This document shows positions 43,547 through 54,672 of a stretch of DNA of 64,000 nucleotides, piece after piece (positions within the stretch are counted from its first letter, which is position 1; every line of letters starts with the position of its first letter). The DNA is taken from the NCBI GenBank assembly GCA_030407085.1, contig CM059582.1, positions 55,870,001 to 55,934,000 of the forward strand, read 5' to 3'. Position numbers and translations under genes: made by a program. The stretch comes from Trichopria drosophilae. Its lineage: Eukaryota > Arthropoda > Insecta > Hymenoptera > Diapriidae. Below the pieces are notes generated by a model that was given only the letters and a program-made list of their open reading frames with translations, searched no databases and was not told the origin of the DNA.

Positions 43547-45132
43547 AGATGGCGCGTAGCACTATCGTGAATACTAAACTTAAGTAATTCAGCGGAGGTC
43601 ATTGTTAGCCTCATTATGTAAGAATTGTTTTATTTTTTATATTATAATTATTTTGTATCCGTCACTTACGGAACTCGTTCTCAATGGGAAATTTCTCCCT
43701 ATTTAAGAGAATAAACTATACAAATACAAAAAAAAATTTCAACGAAGTTGATTGTGTGCTATTTTATAACGATTTTTATATTGAAATATATTAAAAAGTA
43801 ATGTTTAGAGAACTTACTTCTGACATTAACTTTAAAAAACATTTAATAGTTTACTAAAAAATAAATTTTTTATCTTTGGAGGTTCAAAAAATGTCACTTT
43901 TATGCACATTTTTATTATCGATTAAAATTGTTTAGCCTAGGATGAATTTACATTAAACTCACGCTATAAGATTAAAAATTCTTTAAAATTTTTATTCTTA
44001 ATCAATAAAAGTGACTTTAATAATGAAGTAATTAAAGAAGACGTTACTTAAAGACGATGGCAAAATTGTCAATTTTTACGATTTTGAAAACCTTAATTAA
44101 AGCAATATATTTAACTTTTTAAATTGAAACTTACATTAATTGACGTATTTTTCACTGAAGTTTCAAGATTCTGGGGTCTTCTCTTTTAAATGGTCGCTGC
44201 ATTTTCAAATGGCCGAGAACATTTTCAAATAAAGGCACTCAGTTGGAGGTTTTCGTAATTTTTGGAGTCCTACAACTCTCTTGGAGAAAATCGAAAAAAT
44301 GTAAATCTTCTTGCGCCAATTAAATCAGTTCTTCCACTGTTAATGTTTGACTTTGGTCCCGAAGTTATCTTTTAATATAAATGTGTTCTAAAATTTGTGT
44401 TCTGATAATGCTTTTAACAGGTTAAATTTTCACTTGTTTTCAAACTGAGGTTAGCTTTTATGTATTTTATATGACTATATTTCACTTAATTTATTTGAAA
44501 ATAGAAATCGAATATATAAAAGCTAACTTCGGCGTGAAAATAAGTGAAAATATAACCGACTAAATGCATTTTCAAACACACAAATTTTAAAATTCATTTA
44601 TTTTGAAAAATAACATCGGGACCAGAGTCAAATATTAACAGTGAATAGTGGAAGAACTAATTTAATAAGTACAAGCGGATTTACATTTTCTATGTTTCTC
44701 CAAGAGATATAGGACTCCAAATATTACGAAACCCCCCAACTGAGTGCCTTTGTAATTAAAGATGTTCTCGTTGCGACAATTTAAAAGAAAAGACCCCAGG
44801 ATCTTAAAACTTCAATGAAAAATACGTCCATTAATGTAAGTTTCAATTTAAAAAGTTAAATATATTGCTTTAATTAATATTTTAAAAAATCGTAAAAATT
44901 GACACTTTTACCTATGAATAACAATTTCTTTAATTACTTCATTGTTAAAGTCGCTTTTATTAATTAAGAATAAAAAGTTTAAAGAATTTTTAATGTTATA
45001 GTGTGAATTAAATGTAAATTTATCATAGTCTAATAGATTTTAATCTGTAATAAAAATCTGCATAAAAATTACATTTTCTTAAACCTCAAAAGATAATTCT
45101 TTTTTTTTATTAAATTATCAAATATTTTTTAA

Positions 45133-45722
45133 GGGGACCCAATACTGAATTTTCAGCTATATTAAGTAATAATTAAAAAAAAAATTAAATATTTATATTC
45201 TGACACTATTTTGAATGAAAAATAAAGTGAAAAAGAAAAAAAAATTTCGTTTTTTCTGCATTTTTGACATTGTAATTTTTCACAAAATCAAAGTTTCGCA
45301 AAATCCATACCCTTATTTCTTAGGCAGAGTTTCAGAACCAAAACAAAAAAAGAATTACCGAAAAATATTTAGATTTGTGGAAGAAAAAGCATTTTTTGTA
45401 CTTCTTAAAAACATTTTTTCTCTACTCTAGACACTCCAATTTTTCAGAAAGTTAAAATTTCGCAAAATCCATTCCCTTAATTCTTAAGGAGCGTCTAAGA
45501 AACAAAACAAAAAAATAATTATTAAAAAATATTGAAATTTGTTGAAGAAGAAACATTTTTTGTACTTTAAAAATATTTTTTTATTTTGCAAATAATGTGA
45601 GATAAAATACTTAAAAGTTTTTTTTTCATCTGATGTCTCGCCTAACATTGTGTCAGAAAAAAAATATTTTAGATTTCTTTAATCATTCCTTTACATGGCT
45701 GAAAATTCAGTATTGGGTCCCC
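45133..45722. mobile_element. TTAA-flanked MITE (590 bp) nested in the palindrome
   Basis: Ends GGGGACCCAATACTGA... and ...TCAGTATTGGGTCCCC with about 25 bp of inverted repeat, flanked by TTAA (45129-45132 and 45723-45726). The palindrome partner arm at 43835-43850 lacks it, which confirms insertion. The interior holds two direct copies of a module of about 164 bp (TTTCGCAAAATCCAT at 45294 and 45458). No transposase. piggyBac-type by target site. Confidence 0.88.
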
Positions 45723-45892
45723 TTAAAGGTAATAATAGAAATAAGTTCTTGAAACTTTATTTTTTAATATATTTCAATATAAAAATTGTCGCTACCAACT
45801 TCGTTGAAATATAATATATTGACCCTTATACGACGCGAATTTCAATTTTGCATTTCTGTACAAAAATAGTTAAAACCGGTATTATTTTAGGC

Positions 45893-47065
45893 GTAACCTC
45901 GGCCAGCAAAGAATCAAAATCCGTGGATATGCAATTAGCTGTCATTGTTGCTTGTCATTTATCGATACACGTTATTGATCACGTTACCGCGGCTTTAAAA
46001 AGGCTAGGAAAGGGAAGTATCTTAGAAAATTTAAAACTCCATAAAACGAAATGTTCTAAAATAATTTCGGAGGTAATAGCTCCAGCTATGTTGAATGAAT
46101 TAGTAGCTGACATTGATGATTCGGGATATTCAATTATCGTTGACGAATCAACAGACATTGCTGTATACAAATATTTAGCAATATGTGTAAGATATTTTAG
46201 CAAAAAGAACGAAGAAATCGTTACTGATTTTCTTGGATTCGTGAGTTTGACTGAAGCCACAGTGCAAGCTTTATATAGCGCAACAATAAAGTACTTAACT
46301 GAAGTAAAACTGAAGGTAGAGAATATAATAGGCCTATGGACAGATAATGCGAGGGCTATGGTTGGCTGCAACCATTCATTATATGTATTGCTTCGTGATC
46401 GAAAGGTACGTAAAAATGTTTACAAATAAAGTAACGTAAAAGATCGAATATAAATAGTAAATTACGTATGACTAAAATATATATCTTTCGTTTTTCAGAT
46501 TCCTCACCTTGTATTGGTACCATGCATGTGCCATTCTCTTCATTTAGCGGCATCAACAGCAGCTGATCAGTTGCCGAGCACATTAGAGTTTTGGATGAAA
46601 GAAACTAATAGGTGGTTTTCGAACTCAGCACTCCGACATTCTGAATACAATAATTTATACGCGGCAATTAATAATGGATCGATGCCGTCCCAATTAGTTA
46701 AGTTATCAAAAACTCGATGGCTGGCTTGGCATGGCGCTGTTACCAGCATTTTAAATCAATGGTTGGAATTACAAACATATTTTCAGGCAATGACATCGCA
46801 AAGACGTGACAAATGCACAGCAAACATATTAAGCGATATGTATAAAGATGATTCTAACAGATTATATCTCATCTTTTTACAACCTATTTTAAGTGACGTT
46901 GTGCGAGTCAATCTTCTTTTTCAAAAAGATAACGCCGAGGTTACAAAACTTTTTGAAGCTCTACGAATCTTACTACTATCGCTTATTACTCGCATTTTAA
47001 AGCCTGAATTTTTAAGTTCTGCACTGACATCTACATACCTTAATGATAATGATTTGAAATTTGTG
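45893..47065 (+). pseudogene. hAT transposase core exons, truncated
   Basis: After a TTATTTTAG acceptor the frame reads SASKESKSVDMQLAVIVACH, then GKGSILENLKLHKTKCSKII. The catalytic-type DESTDIAVYKYLAICVRYFS and GLWTDNARAMVG blocks follow. Exon 3 ends RDRK at 46405. A 93-bp intron 46406-46498 (GTACGT...TTTCAG) is followed by IPHLVLVPCMCHSLHLAAS and LVKLSKTRWLAWHGAVTSIL. Coding sequence stops making sense after NDNDLKF (47065), where a short repeat begins, and the C-terminal dimerisation domain is missing. The spliced core is otherwise open, so damage is by truncation. Whether it was ever domesticated cannot be told from this. Confidence 0.8.
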
Positions 47066-47427
47066 GTCGCTAGGAAAAACCAGGTAACTCCATTTTTTTT
47101 TAAATTCAAGAACCACAAAAAACAGGACGGATTTCGAAATTATAATCTCCCTGTCCGATCGAAATTCTGATTAAGTTTCACATTTTAGAGTGACTTAAAA
47201 AATAGAAATCACACGAATACCAGCTGTGTTAGGCAAAAACCAGGTAATTCCATAAATTCTGAAATGAACTAGGAAATTGAGCGTTTATGCAAACAATAAT
47301 GTTGAAATTTGCTTCGTATTATCAAATACTTGGACTAATCTATAATCTAGAAATGTGAACATTTCATGACTCTCTTAAATGCATTTTCCTTGTGTTTGAA
47401 AAAATGCTTGGTTTTTCCTATAGCGAC
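47063..47427. mobile_element. Short inverted-repeat insertion truncating the hAT exon
   Basis: GTGGTCGCTAGGAAAAACCA begins at about 47064 and its complement (TGGTTTTTCCTATAGCGACC) ends near 47427. A third copy of this end is at 23560-23595, and a shorter AAAAACCAGGTAACTC at 56425. The hAT coding sequence stops being recognisable exactly at the left end. I see no clear target-site duplication. Confidence 0.55.
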
Positions 47428-47694
47428 CACAGATATGCATGATTTATATTGAATAGTTCCCTACCGGAAAACTACAATAAAACAGGATTAACATTGTCCG
47501 CTTTCCTTCAGTTTAAGGCATCCTTTATACGAGGTATTTCTTACGTTTAGGTTTAAGGGAAACCGGGCATAACGGTACAGGTTAAATTTTTTTTCGTAAA
47601 TTTTCACCATCTGTAGTGAAAATGTACGTTATAATTAGTGAAAAGTAAACAATCCTTTTGCAATACCCAACGTGAATTACTCCTTTATGTAACA
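47428..47694. other. Spacer between insertions
   Basis: No gene is recognised. It might hold residual hAT sequence, but no frame can be followed. Confidence 0.4.
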
Positions 47695-47698
47695 TTAA

Positions 47699-48112
47699 GG
47701 GGAGTCACCTCACTCAAAATCAGCTCTATGAAATACACCTTTAAAAAATATGAAAAAATGATTTCTTTAGAAATTTTTGACGTGGAATTCAGTGGTGCTA
47801 GAATAAAAAGTGTAATAAATTTGTTTGACACAAAAAAATAGAATTTTTTAAAATCCATGCGTAATTATTTAGAAAATATGTTTTTATGTTCACCCTAATT
47901 TTTTTGAATTTTTAAATTAATTTAGAAAAATGTAGCATTATTAAAAAAAAAAAAACTTTTTTTTGAAGCTAAAATTTATGGGTCAAAAGAATTTCTTGCA
48001 CTTTTGATTCCAGCAACACTGAATTCCTCGTCAAAAATGACTAAAGAAATAATGTTTTCAAATTTTTTAAAGGTGTATTTTATAGAGTTGATTTTGAGTG
48101 AGGTGCCTCCCC
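47699..48112. mobile_element. TTAA-flanked MITE (414 bp)
   Basis: Ends GGGGAGTCACCTCACTCAAA... and ...TTTGAGTGAGGTGCCTCCCC, with TTAA on both sides (47695-47698 and 48113-48116). The inverted repeat continues imperfectly for more than 100 bases on each side (for example AATTTTTGACGTGGAATTCA near 47775 against TGAATTCCTCGTCAAAAAT near 48020), so most of the element is a hairpin. No coding capacity. Confidence 0.88.
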
Positions 48113-48328
48113 TTAACAGTAATTAAAAACGATAAAATAGAATAGAATAGAAGAATAGAATAGATTTATTTCCCACATATATGAATAAATACAATAATTC
48201 TTTTGGGAAAGGGTACACATTTCGGAATAACAATTTTATACAACAATAACTAAAAAAATACAAAAATAAACGATTGCGAACACGGCTTACAAACTGCAAA
48301 ATGAAATTAAACGGTCGCTTACATCTCG

Positions 48329-51300
48329 CTAGCGGCGGCCCATCAAAAACTCTCTACGCTTAAAAATACCACCGATAAAATAAAACAATACTTTGGCTGC
48401 AGCTAAGTCCTCTGCACAAATAAGAGTAGCCAAGAAATTATCTAAAGTACATTGCTTAAGCCTCGTGCTTCAGAGAGTTCTAGTCCTACAGGCCGTATAA
48501 TGCGGGCAGTCACAGAGTATATGAAGTAGCGATTCTGGTACTCTCTGGTTACACAGGGAACACAGTACGCTCGGGTCCCATTTATACGCGGTGTTTCCAA
48601 CAAAAAAAGATCGAGAGTACTCTGTGGCTGTCCTAATTTGAATTTTCACGCGCACGTACGCAAGCGGGCAACGATCCGGAAAAAAAGACGCGTAGCCCTC
48701 GGAAAGTCTTCTAAAAAGCGGTATTTGCGGGCTGACTGAAGCAAAATATCTACTAAGATCACGGCTTCGTAGCTCATGCGCAAAATCTTGGCAAATCGCA
48801 TCTAAACGCGCTTCCCAGTGATCCGCCGAGAAGTCGAGCCATAGATCCTCAGAGGCGGGCGAGCTCATTACATCTTTCAGCTGATGTATCCAGTTCAGTG
48901 CACCTGAATCCGGATTTCCCTGACTGAGCTCCCACAACCTAATCAGACCCATCCTTGGCAGACTGGTCGTCGGCTGCCTGAGAAGTCTAACAATAAATAG
49001 CATCGTCCGACGAATTATTTCAACCGATATTGGGTATAGACCCAATTCGAGCCGTAGTAAATAAGCTGGTGTCGACCTCGGAAGGCAAAATAGCCTCTTA
49101 AAAAACTCGAGCTGAATTGATTGGAGCTGGTCAAGGTAACAGATAGACCAGCAGGGTACAGCGTAAAATAAGACGGAAGTAATCGAGGCCTGATAGAGCT
49201 TGAGGACACCTCCCCACGAATCCGCCTTAATAGAAGCCATGACAGCCAGTGTAGAGGCCACTGCCTGTCTTGTTCTGACTACCATGTTTTCCATAGCCTT
49301 CAGCCATCTTGCAGATGAAGAGACAATAACTCCCAAATACGGGTAAGTTGCCACCACCTCCACCTGCCTATCTTCGTAAAAGAAGGCTTTTGAAGATGAG
49401 TCGAGCGGACCTCCCTTTCTAAAGATTACTATTTTAGTTTTTGGAACACTGACTGTAAGTCCATTCATATTGCAATAAGTTGCAAGGGCTTTCAACTTGG
49501 ATTTAAAATCAGCAGACGAGAAAGCGAATATTGCCAAGTCATCTGCATAAAGTAGCATCATCAGGTCAAAAAGCAGAGTGTAGTCGATGCCTCTCAGTCC
49601 ACAATCGCGGAAAAAATCAATTATATCGGAAATATAAATAATAAAAAGTAAAGGGCTCAGAATTTCACCCTGCAGGACACCCTCTGACACCCTGAACAGC
49701 TCAGAGAAGCCTGAACTGTTATTTATGTAAATCATCGCCGAGTCATATAACGCTTTAAGCAGTCTTATTAGTTTTGCACTGAACCCCAAATTATACAGCT
49801 TCTGCCACAATTTTTCCCGGGGAATTGAATCGAACGCTCTGCGGAAGTCAACAAAAAGCACGAAACATTTATTAGCTCGTTTTCTTAACATGATTTGAAC
49901 AGCCGCGTTAAGTGCAAAGATGTTGTCCTCCGCAGAGCGCCCTCTCCTGAAACCTGATTGTTCCTCCGGCAAGATGGATCTTTTTGATAGCCAGTTTTCG
50001 ATTCTCGTAGCAAAAATTTGCGAAAATAATTTAGCGAAGGCATTTGTTACGGCTATTTCTCTATAATTTGCAGGGTCCATGCGATCGCCTTTTTTATGGA
50101 GCATGAATAAGCTTGCGGTCATCCATCCTTCCGGAAACTCTTCTTTTAACAAAATATCATTAAATAGGTTTAAAACGAAAACAAACCAATCACCGGACAA
50201 TAATTTTAAAATATCAGCTGGGATGCCGTCAGGTCCAATTGCCTTACCTCTTTTAAGCTTATTCATGCTGGTTAGAAGCTCCTGTTGAGTAATCGGGGAA
50301 TCAAGCTCCATATCATAGGTACCAAAAAACAGTGTCTCAGTGAGTGGTATTCGCGGATAGAGCAACGCTAGGTGTGTCCCCCACGACTCCAGAGAAACAG
50401 AGGAACTGCCCGAAGGAGCCCGCCTATAACTCCGGATCGTAGCCCAGAACCTACCAGCATCGCTGATACCAGCGAAATCGTCCATCACCTTTCGAGAATA
50501 TGAGTTCTTTGCAGAGGCGAGCACGCTCTTATAATTTCTTCTGGCCCCAATATACTCTGCTTCAAAAGGGGGCGCATAATTGTTTGCACGCATAATGAGT
50601 AAAGCGGTATTCATACGGTTTTTGGCATCTCGACAACTCGCGTCTAACCACCTAGCCGCCCTTCCTACGCCGCGCGCACCACCAAACTCGCTTTTCCTTA
50701 CGCTTAAAATCCCCGCATCCAACGCCAATTTCTGTATGCCCGCACAAAAGGACGGAAACAGCTGGACAGTAGCAAGGCTATCCAAATTATCTGAATAAAA
50801 CGAGGTATCGCGCATTAATTTTTTAAACTGCGCAGCCCCTTCACACGACCAGGTGATTCTACGCCTCTCACACCGAAAAGCCATGGGGCGGCGAGTCGAC
50901 GGTGCTGTCCAGAACATAGATAGCACCAGACACGCAGGGAGATGGTCCGAGCCGCTGGCATCAGTTCCAATAAAAAAATCTTTCACTAAATGCAAATAAC
51001 TACCAGAGACACAGACTAGATCTACAATACTATGGCCTTTTTCAACGACATAAGAAAATTGAGCAGGCGAATCGTTCGACGAACGACCATTCAACAATAT
51101 AAAATTATTAGCATACATAAAATCGTATAATTCTAAACCGCGCGAATTTGTTCTAGTATCTAGCGATGTTCGGGTTAGTTCCAACTGTGTATCAATAAAC
51201 AATTCTGGGCTATTCATTTCCAAATTTACGTCCCCCGGCCATGCGTTGAAATCACCGCCAAGGATAAACATATGTGATGGAAAAGTAGAGCATAATTTAT

Positions 51301-51721
51301 CTAGTGAGATTTGAAGAGTCTGGAGTTGTGCAGAAAAATCATTATTTGGCGAAAAATAGAAGGCACCCAAAATTGTGCAAACCGGAAAGGAATTTACCCT
51401 AATAAAAATCCAATTGGCAGTGATCTCAAGTACTTCAGGGCGACCAGCCGCAGGAATTACCGAAAGCAACCCCCCACTATACCTGCCTCTAAACCCCGTG
51501 GGAGTAGCAGGAACGCAAAAATGTTCGAAGCCATCTTGAAAAGTAGACATTTTCTGCTCCGGCCGCCATGTTTCCAGGAAGTTGTAGACACCTTTTAGTG
51601 GCGCAGCTAAAACGGTCGCTAGGTTAGATGGGCCGTGTATGTTCCAGAACGTATAGCGAATTTCATCATTGTTAGAGGCTGATGTCAAGCTCTTTTGTCG
51701 TTGACCAAGAGAAAAAGCCAT
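48329..51721 (-). pseudogene. Non-LTR ORF2 (APE endonuclease, RT, CCHC), one nonsense codon, copy 2
   Basis: The most likely start is ATG 51719-51721 (MAFSLGQRQKS); codons upstream to 51781 are open but have no ATG. Endonuclease: YTFWNIHGPSNLA, FILGGDFNAWPGDV, SGSDHLPACLVLS. RT: GKAIGPDGIPADILKLL, FVLFVDFRRAFDSIP, QGEILSPLLFIIYISD, LLYADDLAIFAF. Near the end CSLCNQRVPESLLHILCDC is the CCHC. A TGA at 48470-48472 stops the 1083-codon frame. The same frame continues DNFLATLICAEDLAAAKVLF to TAG 48329-48331, matching the C-terminus of copy 1. The lost 46 residues follow the finger. Confidence 0.9.
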
Positions 51722-51813
51722 TCTAGGAGACCAAGATGGAACTTTTGTGCACAGGCGATGGACAGGAACATTATGGCCCACGCGACTACCCTTAATAGTG
51801 AAAACAGGAGGTG

Positions 51814-52866
51814 CTACTTGCAGTTTTTTGGAATAGCTCCATTTGATGACGGAGGCATCTCTACCTCCATGTGCGGTGACGTTAATGCCGGCGTCCTCCT
51901 AGAGTTGGTGACAGATGAGGCTATAACAGGAACAAACTGCTCTGCTTCCTCGGACCAAGAATGCAAAGTTCCATTTATTGTCACTTTATGAGCCTTTCTA
52001 AAGACAGTTTTATTTTCGGCTTTAGCCTTCCTGACTAATTCTCTTGCGAGGAAGTCAATTTTCCGCTCGCGTTCGGTCAGATCGCTATCTATATATATTT
52101 GATGACCTGCTAATTTTTGCCTTTTTTCCGCCATAATTTGCGATTTGATTCTGGCCGACATTAATTCAACATGTAAAATTGGAGGTTCTTTCCGAATTAA
52201 GTAAGCAACATCGACAACATCGCTTAAGTTAAAAAAGTCAGTAAAAAATTTGTTAGCACAGCTCGTTGCATCTCCAACTACTGTTAATCCTCTTATTCGG
52301 ACATTTTTTTTCTTTAAAATTCTTTCCTGGTGTTCCAACTTGTCATTTAATATTTTAATTTCTGCGTCATTCTGCGAAATACGGGTTTTCAAATCCCTGA
52401 ACTCAGACAGCACGTCACTTTTAAATGTTGTAAAAGCTTTATACATTTTATCAGCATCGTCTTTCCTCTCCCTGTCTGCGTTATCCATTTTTACCGAAAG
52501 CGCATTGAGCGATTCCTGAATCAATTTCAGGGGGTCTACATTATCATTTCCTTCTGTTGTCATGTTTAGAGTTGGACTTTTTAAGACCGAACTGCGCAGA
52601 CAATGCTTCTTCAAATTAGCACAGTCAGTGTTTGGAAGTTGTTCGTTCTCTGGCGAGCGCTGGCGTTTAGACACCTCGAAGAAATCTGTCAGTACCGACG
52701 TGTTGTCATCTCTATACGACAACCAACGCGCCGCTAAAGGAGGAGCCCCCACCGAAGAAGTAGATGGCTTAGGCGTCAATGGCGAATCGTCCCTCTTCAG
52801 CATAACCAAGCGGGTAGGCGTAACCCTGGAAGGAGTCGAGGGGAACCTAGACCCCTCTCCAGACAT
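51814..52866 (-). CDS. Non-LTR ORF1 protein (coiled coil plus RRM-like domain), copy 2
   Basis: 350 codons from a true ATG (52864-52866), intact. Residues 1-105 are Ser/Pro/Thr-rich and disordered-looking. A coiled coil spans about 110-185 (ESLNALSVKMDNADRERKDD ... NDAEIKILNDKLEHQERILK). An RRM-like segment follows (KKKNVRIRGLTVV, ANKFFTDFFNLSDVV, QIYIDSDLTERERKIDFLAR). It matches the copy 1 ORF1 domain by domain, including the NSDYTDNER-type IDSDLTERER motif. It would bind element RNA. Confidence 0.82.
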   Translation of the reverse strand: MSGEGSRFPSTPSRVTPTRLVMLKRDDSPLTPKPSTSSVGAPPLAARWLSYRDDNTSVLTDFFEVSKRQRSPENEQLPNTDCANLKKHCLRSSVLKSPTLNMTTEGNDNVDPLKLIQESLNALSVKMDNADRERKDDADKMYKAFTTFKSDVLSEFRDLKTRISQNDAEIKILNDKLEHQERILKKKNVRIRGLTVVGDATSCANKFFTDFFNLSDVVDVAYLIRKEPPILHVELMSARIKSQIMAEKRQKLAGHQIYIDSDLTERERKIDFLARELVRKAKAENKTVFRKAHKVTINGTLHSWSEEAEQFVPVIASSVTNSRRTPALTSPHMEVEMPPSSNGAIPKNCK

Positions 52867-53414
52867 AGGCTAGATAATGCGTCCGAAAATTGCAGTCTCG
52901 CTCCGAGTCGATCAAAAATTAACGGTAAATGCTGACAAACAAATTAAACCGTGACGTAGAGACTGCCACGTAAGCTGACACCTGGCTGTAAACAATGTCC
53001 TAAATCCGCGCGAATTACCGCGTGTCGGCCAATTTTCTCAAACAAAGTAGATAAAAAATGAATTTTCTTGGCTCGTTATACGATGGCACTAGCCGAAAAG
53101 CAGGCAAAATTTCCACTGACAGAAATCACACTGTACAAAACAACAGTAAAACACAAGCAACTAAACTGTCACAACACTTTGTCGTTTGCAGGTTCTCGTT
53201 GAAACAAACCGAAAAGCCTACAAAATTGAAATATATTTCTGACAGAACCAAATAAATTTATGCACAACTTTTATCAGGCAACTTAGAATTACGTTTTTCT
53301 AAAAGTCGAAGCAAATTTTCACTTTGGAAACGAATTATCGCCTATAGTTTAAGAGCGCTATTCACAGACGTGCGGTTCGGCCCGATGCTGAATGTGTACT
53401 CAAAAACGATAAAA

Positions 53415-53659
53415 GAAAAGCAGGTATTTGTCCTGTTTTGCGCCTGGTCCGGGGCACAATGGGACATATATGTAATTTTCGGTATTATTTTTATTAATAA
53501 TTAAACTTTTAATATTTAAAATATTTAAATAATTAATTGTAATATATGTTTAAGCTTTAAAAAAATGTGTTTTATCAAAAGAATAATATAACCAATATGT
53601 AATAAAAATTTTAGGAACATACAATAATTTTTCAAATTATAATAATAATAATATATATA
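53415..53659. other. AT-rich spacer
   Basis: Sequence resumes after the target-site duplication of the non-LTR element. No gene is seen, only AT-rich DNA ending in an ATA repeat. Confidence 0.4.
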
Positions 53660-53794
53660 CAGTAGCCCCTCTCACAACGGACATCGTGTTCTCTCTGTTC
53701 CCTCTCATATCGGACACGGAAATACACGTGAAGGATATGTCCGTTATGAGAGGGAAAAGAGAGAACACGATGTCCGTTGTGAGAGGGGCTACTG
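53660..53794. mobile_element. pogo-like MITE (135 bp), near-perfect hairpin
   Basis: CAGTAGCCCCTCTCACAACG at the left and its complement at the right, with TA on both sides (53658-53659 and 53795-53796). The arms pair over about 60 bases with few mismatches, leaving a short loop near 53727. The CAGT... end, the CGGACA-type sequence inside the repeat and the TA duplication fit pogo-type non-autonomous elements. Confidence 0.85.
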
Positions 53795-54232
53795 TATATA
53801 GATATATATATGTTGGGTGGATGCGAGAGAATGGTACATAGGGAAATCCATCTTAAACCTACAAATGGTGAAGTGCTTAATGAATTGAAGAGCAAAATCA
53901 CATTAAACTTGGCAATAAAGATTGAAATTAGAATTTATGATATAACAATTTATTTAACAAATAGCTTACATTTCATGTTGCAGCTTGTTTCGTACTGGAC
54001 AAATAAATTTGTCCAGGCAACAGTATTTGAAGGTTAAACTAGATGCCTTCGACCCGGGTGCCTACAATTTTGGCTAAATTCGTATTGTAGTTCCCTGACG
54101 AAAGGCTGATGCTTCCGGGAATATTCCCATTTTAACACTGCCAGGAAAGAAGGCGGCAGAGGGTAGTTCTAGCATCGTTAGATTCGAGTAGTTTCTATAC
54201 ATATATTGTAACAATATCTTGTTCCTTAAATA

Positions 54233-54670
54233 GGGTGAATATGCCAATGAATGGACGGTTAAGCATTTTTCACACTTTGATCGATTGTAACTTTTGAATT
54301 CTTTTATGAAAATTTAATTATGATACCACCATTAGAATCGCTAGACTCTGCTCTTTATGACCGTGTAGTTCAACCTTTGATTTTATTTAATTATTAACCT
54401 CGTCTTCATACGTTTGTAAAAAAATCCGCTAAACCCGAATAAATAGACGGGTTAAATCAAATGGGACGTTTTCAGTACCAGTTTTGGATGGCTTTAAAAC
54501 TTTGCTTTGATTTTACAAAATAATAAACACTGGAAGATCAATAGTACTGTAAGTATTGTTTTGAATGTTCAAAGAACATAAAAATATGTATTTTGTTGCA
54601 TGTTGTGCATCATACATTCGTAAGAAATAGAAATATGTAGAAAATCGTCCATTCATTGGCATATTCACCC
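54233..54670. mobile_element. TA-flanked MITE (438 bp)
   Basis: Ends GGGTGAATATGCCAATGAAT... and ...ATTCATTGGCATATTCACCC, with TA at 54231-54232 and 54671-54672. The inverted repeat spans about 28 bp. The interior is AT-rich without coding capacity. TA target and length fit a mariner/Tc1-type MITE. Confidence 0.82.
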
Positions 54671-54672
54671 TA

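Larger units (their letters stand above)
38184..43735 (+). mobile_element. Full-length two-ORF non-LTR retrotransposon (copy 1)
   Basis: Flanked by a 14-bp target-site duplication ATTTCAACGAAGTT (38170-38183 and 43736-43749). It has a roughly 1-kb 5' UTR, ORF1 at 39226-40125, ORF2 at about 40126-43546, a short 3' UTR and an A-rich tail (AATACAAAAAAAA). One frameshift breaks the endonuclease. It inserted into the left arm of the palindromic element. Its proteins are clear relatives of those of the minus-strand copy at 48138-53401, though the nucleotide sequences differ widely. It is I/Jockey-like; clade not assigned. Confidence 0.9.
38150..45815. mobile_element. Long palindromic (foldback-like) element, interrupted twice
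   Basis: Left arm 43750-44488 and right arm 44490-45815 are reverse complements through a centre near 44489 once the nested MITE (45133-45722) is removed. Examples: GTTAGCTTTTATGT at 44450 against ATATAAAAGCTAAC at 44526, and CAACTGAGTGCCTTTGT near 44739 against GCACTCAGTTGG near 44236. The right arm ends ACTTCGTTGAAATATAAT (45788-45805). The left counterpart ATTATATTTCAACGAAGTT (38165-38183) was separated by the non-LTR insertion. Arms are about 750 bp, roughly 80-85% identical. There is no transposase, and it lies where the hAT gene would have an intron. Confidence 0.8.
48138..53401 (-). mobile_element. Full-length two-ORF non-LTR retrotransposon (copy 2)
   Basis: Flanked by a 13-bp duplication AAAAACGATAAAA (48125-48137 and 53402-53414). 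On the minus strand: 5' UTR (53401-52867), ORF1 (52866-51814), ORF2 (51721-48329), then a 3' UTR and a (TATTC)n-like tail at 48138-48165. A single in-frame stop near the ORF2 C-terminus is the only lesion I can see, making it the best-preserved element in the window. Confidence 0.92.

Noticed and set aside
51722..51781. Upstream extension of the non-LTR ORF2 to 51781
   Set aside because: The extension would need a GTG start. The first ATG in frame is at 51719-51721.
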